A stretch of DNA of 64,000 nucleotides. It comes from Pseudomonas sp. JUb42. GTDB lineage: Bacteria > Pseudomonadota > Gammaproteobacteria > Pseudomonadales > Pseudomonadaceae. This document shows, one piece after another, positions 61,640 to 64,000 of the stretch. The position numbers and the translations under genes were made by a program. Position 1 is the first letter of the stretch, and each line of letters opens with the position of its first letter. Where the stretch lies: positions 355,080 to 419,079 of the forward strand of contig NZ_JANUFD010000007.1 in NCBI RefSeq assembly GCF_024807945.1, written 5' to 3'. A model generated the notes under the pieces. It did no database searches. It saw only the letters and a list, made by a program, of their open reading frames with translations, and was not told the DNA's origin.

Positions 61640-63574
61640 GTGTCAGCTGTCCTCTCTCTGTTACGCAGTCGGCTGTTAAGGCCCGTATTCATTGCCCTCG
61701 GAATCGCCCTTTTGGTGCAAGTCCTGGTTGCCGTTGCCCTGACTCGGAGCACGGTGACTGCGCTCGAAGCCGATCTGGCGACGCGCCTGGGTGTAGATTC
61801 GCAACACTTGTCTTCGGAACTGGAACAAGCCAGTCAGCAGGTGACAAGCAGCCTGAACAATTTGTCGAGCAGCACCGGGCAACGTTTGAGCGACGGTTTG
61901 TCGGCGCGTCTGAAAGACGAACAGAAGCAATTGCGCGCCACCCTGGAAAAAGATCTTAAGGATTCGGCCACCGATATGGCCGAGTTGCTGGCGGCGGTTG
62001 CCCCGCGAGCCATGTGGGATAACGACACGCCGACCCTGTCGGAATTTGCCCGTCGCGCCCAGCGCAATCCCAATGTGCTGTTCGTGGTTTATGACGACGC
62101 AACCGGCGAGCACCTCACGCGTTACCTCAATCGCGAAAACCCGATCATCAAGGCCCTTTTGGCCAAGGGTGAGGGCGAGCGGGCGATGGATAAAGTGCTC
62201 AATGCCGCCAAGAACGATCCTTCCCTGTACTACGTTGAGGCCTCAATCAGCCCTAACGGCGTCGAGATCGGCAAGGTACGCATGGGGGTTTCCACGGCGT
62301 CGATCGACGAAAACGTAGCGGCTCTGGATAAACGCTTTGCAACGTTGCTCTCCAGTAGCAAACAATTGGTATCCGACAGTCTTAGCAGCGCCGCAGCCGA
62401 CAGCTCGGCAGCCTTGCGTACCCGTCTGCAATCGGCACAGGGCGCAGCATCGGCCATGGCGACCAATACGTCTTCGGCGGTACAGGATGCGGCTGAAACA
62501 TTGCGCTGGCGTATAGGCGTGGGCCTGGCCTTGGTCGGTCTGGGCGTTCTGTTGTTGCTGGCGGTGGTCCTGGGTCGTCGTGTAGTCAACAAGCTGTTGC
62601 TGTTGATTGCTGCGCTGGACGATCTGGCGGCAGGCGAGGGCGACCTGACCAAGCGGGTCAAGCTCGACAGTAATGACGAAATTGGTGATATGGCGGCAGC
62701 GGTCAACCGCTTTGTCGACAAGCTGCAGCCCATCGTCCGCGAAGCTGGTGATGTTGCCCAGCAGACCGGTGTCGAAATCGGTGCCATGAGTCGCCGCAAT
62801 GCCGGGGCCGATGCCGCCGCTGAGTTGCAGCGTGACGAAGTGGCCGCGAGCCTTCAGGCGCTGGCGCAGATGGCTGACGAAGCCCAGGCGGAAAGCCACG
62901 CGATGCAGGCAGCGCTCAAGCAGGTGGTGGATATCCGCCAGGCCACTGACGAAAATACCCGTACTTCCAATCAGGTCGGCGGTTTGATCGAGGCTCTGGC
63001 CGGGCAGGTGGAAAACGGTGCGCAGGTCATCGAGCGTCTGGCCAAGCAAAGCGAACAGATTGAAGTGGTGCTGGAAGTGATTCATGGCATCGCCGAGCAG
63101 ACCAACCTGCTGGCCCTTAACGCCGCCATCGAAGCGGCGCGTGCCGGGGAGACCGGTCGAGGGTTCGCGGTAGTTGCCGACGAAGTGCGGGCTTTGGCCA
63201 GCAAGACGCAAAGCTCCACCGGCGACATCCAAGAACATATCGCCAAGCTGCAGAGTGGGGCCAAGGAAGCGGTGGCAACCATTGGTCTGGCCGGGCGTCA
63301 GGCGAAGGAAGGGCTGGCGGTTCTGCGGGACAGCGCGCGGCTGCAACTGACTGTGCAGGCGTCGGTCGAGCAGGTTCACGCGGCCATTGGTCTGGCTACC
63401 AAGGCGGCGGAGCATCAGGCTCAGGGTGCGCAGGCGGTACGCGGTCGCGTCGAGGTCATCCATGCCCAGGCCGAGAAAGCGGCTCAGGCGGTGGTGGAGA
63501 CCACAGCAAGCGGCAAGGCGCTGGACAAGCTGGCGGCGCAGCTCAAGGCGAGTCTGGGGCAGTTCAGGGCGTAG
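61640..63574 (+). CDS. Methyl-accepting chemotaxis protein
   Basis: A 644-residue inner-membrane chemoreceptor. Membrane helix 1 (about 13-35) and helix 2 (about 290-312) enclose a periplasmic sensor domain of about 250 residues that is largely helical, with an alpha/beta section (NVLFVVYDDATGEHLTRYL). A HAMP domain follows, then the signalling hairpin with the invariant tip IAEQTNLLALNAAIEAARAG near residue 482. No C-terminal CheR-binding pentapeptide is seen. GTG 61640 follows GGAGGG. The ligand is unknown. A chemoreceptor after purA is also found in P. putida. It is monocistronic. Confidence 0.94.
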   Translation: MSAVLSLLRSRLLRPVFIALGIALLVQVLVAVALTRSTVTALEADLATRLGVDSQHLSSELEQASQQVTSSLNNLSSSTGQRLSDGLSARLKDEQKQLRATLEKDLKDSATDMAELLAAVAPRAMWDNDTPTLSEFARRAQRNPNVLFVVYDDATGEHLTRYLNRENPIIKALLAKGEGERAMDKVLNAAKNDPSLYYVEASISPNGVEIGKVRMGVSTASIDENVAALDKRFATLLSSSKQLVSDSLSSAAADSSAALRTRLQSAQGAASAMATNTSSAVQDAAETLRWRIGVGLALVGLGVLLLLAVVLGRRVVNKLLLLIAALDDLAAGEGDLTKRVKLDSNDEIGDMAAAVNRFVDKLQPIVREAGDVAQQTGVEIGAMSRRNAGADAAAELQRDEVAASLQALAQMADEAQAESHAMQAALKQVVDIRQATDENTRTSNQVGGLIEALAGQVENGAQVIERLAKQSEQIEVVLEVIHGIAEQTNLLALNAAIEAARAGETGRGFAVVADEVRALASKTQSSTGDIQEHIAKLQSGAKEAVATIGLAGRQAKEGLAVLRDSARLQLTVQASVEQVHAAIGLATKAAEHQAQGAQAVRGRVEVIHAQAEKAAQAVVETTASGKALDKLAAQLKASLGQFRA

Positions 63575-63587
63575 GGGGCAGGATCTC

Positions 63588-63679
63588 GTGGGAGCGAGGC
63601 TTGCCCGCGAAGAGGTCGGTAAATCTGGCGCATTGTTTGGGGCCGAAATACCGCCTTCGCGGGCAAGCCTCGCTCCCAC
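63588..63679. repeat. REPIN, GTGGGAGCGAGGCTTG class
   Basis: Well-preserved inverted pair GTGGGAGCGAGGCTTGCCCG ... CGGGCAAGCCTCGCTCCCAC separated by about 45 bases, between the chemoreceptor gene and the convergent tRNA-Leu. It belongs to the same class as the eroded copy at 37342. Confidence 0.92.
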
Positions 63680-63705
63680 AGGATTTGCGGATGCCAGAAA
63701 ACACA

Positions 63706-63728
63706 AAACCGAGCACAAGGCTCGGTTT
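63706..63728 (-). terminator. Terminator of the first tRNA-Leu
   Basis: On the minus strand AAACCGAGC-CTTGT-GCTCGGTTT is followed by TGTGTTTT, eight bases after the encoded CCA end. Confidence 0.88.
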
Positions 63729-63736
63729 CGTTGAAT

Positions 63737-63823
63737 TGGTGCCCAGAAGAAGACTCGAACTTCCACGACCTTGCGGTCACCAGCACCTGAAGCTGGCGTG
63801 TCTACCAATTTCACCATCTGGGC
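63737..63823 (-). tRNA. tRNA-Leu (CAG)
   Basis: An 87-base tRNA on the minus strand from GCCCAGATGG to GGGCACCA, with CCA encoded. The anticodon stem CCAGC/GCTGG encloses TTCAGGT, giving anticodon CAG. A long variable arm (TGACCGCAAGGTCG) and the T arm (GGAAGTTCGAGTCTTC) are as expected for leucine tRNA. It reads CUG, the commonest leucine codon in this GC-rich genome. Confidence 0.97.
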
Positions 63824-63832
63824 AATGCGCTG

Positions 63833-63861
63833 ATTTAATTAGATTTATCGCTCGAATGCAA
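63833..63861 (-). promoter_or_regulatory. Candidate promoter of the first tRNA-Leu
   Basis: On the minus strand TTGCAT (63861-63856) and TTAAAT (63838-63833) are spaced by 17 bases, and the tRNA begins nine bases further on, a normal distance for tRNA promoters. Confidence 0.55.
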
Positions 63862-63913
63862 CTAAAAACGTAACTATTTTTGCGATAATCTTTTTCAGCT
63901 TTCGTAAAACACA

Positions 63914-63936
63914 AAACCGAGCACAAGGCTCGGTTT
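63914..63936 (-). terminator. Terminator of the second tRNA-Leu
   Basis: An identical copy of the hairpin at 63706, displaced by 208 bases. Confidence 0.85.
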
Positions 63937-63944
63937 CGTTGAAT

Positions 63945-64000
63945 TGGTGCCCAGAAGAAGACTCGAACTTCCACGACCTTGCGGTCACCAGCACCTGAAG
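63945..64000 (-). tRNA. tRNA-Leu (CAG), second copy, cut by window end
   Basis: The 3' 56 bases of a second copy, from the encoded CCA back into the anticodon loop, identical to the first copy at every visible position. The rest lies beyond the window. It is offset by 208 bases from the first copy, with the downstream terminator duplicated as well. Confidence 0.93.

Noticed and set aside
1..64000. Prophage, CRISPR array, defence island or secondary-metabolite cluster
   Set aside because: No integrase, phage structural gene, spaced direct-repeat array, toxin-antitoxin pair or megasynthase is present. The gene order is conserved pseudomonad core.

Overview
This window is chromosomal core DNA of a Pseudomonas that is not P. 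aeruginosa, most likely from the putida/fluorescens side of the genus. The evidence is gene order that follows the P. aeruginosa PA5005 to PA4938 stretch almost gene by gene, GC-rich codon use with many GTG/TTG starts, a RhdA-type CQTHHR rhodanese, and several families of pseudomonad REP/REPIN palindromes starting GTGGGA. No fimX lies next to serB, unlike P. aeruginosa. Locus names of the PA type are used from memory of synteny, not from a search.

Layout. (1) About 1-12.9 kb is the lipopolysaccharide outer-core and export cluster: carbamoyltransferase, WapH glycosyltransferase, Mig-14-like protein, PIG-L deacetylase DnpA, Ssg, WapR, a small atypical kinase, O-antigen ligase WaaL running without a stop into the flippase MsbA, and HldE for heptose supply. 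(2) 13-18.7 kb has a pseudomonad protein with a degenerate Nudix-like motif, an aldo/keto reductase plus FAD oxidoreductase pair, an SMR efflux pump divergent from a LysR regulator with a clear T-N11-A operator between them, and the Kdo transferase WaaA. (3) 18.9-27.9 kb has TolC, a TPP riboswitch driving thiC, the pyrimidine-precursor permease CytX, a lipoprotein, NudF, a DUF1249 protein, CpdA and YqiA. (4) 28-34.1 kb has topoisomerase IV (parE, parC), a phytase-like esterase and a PqiC-like lipoprotein. (5) 34.4-44.9 kb has a YtjB-like membrane protein, serB, a PilZ-like protein, psd, rhdA, an HDOD protein and motAB. (6) 44.9-61.5 kb has rsgA, orn, a TRIC-type channel, queG and the conserved nnrD-tsaE-amiB-mutL-miaA-hfq-hflX-hflK-hflC run, then hisZ and purA. 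(7) 61.6-64 kb has a chemoreceptor and tandem tRNA-Leu(CAG) genes, the second cut by the window edge.

Most genes are housekeeping and nothing here looks like a prophage, CRISPR, defence island or biosynthetic cluster. The structures most worth a second look are the missing stop between waaL and msbA, a MITE-like element with an 8-bp target duplication sitting inside one REPIN and carrying another, the placement of REPINs at convergent gene ends, a 26-bp perfect-arm palindrome serving two convergent genes, the LysR/SMR operator, and the apparent loss of the small DUF2065 gene between hflC and hisZ.
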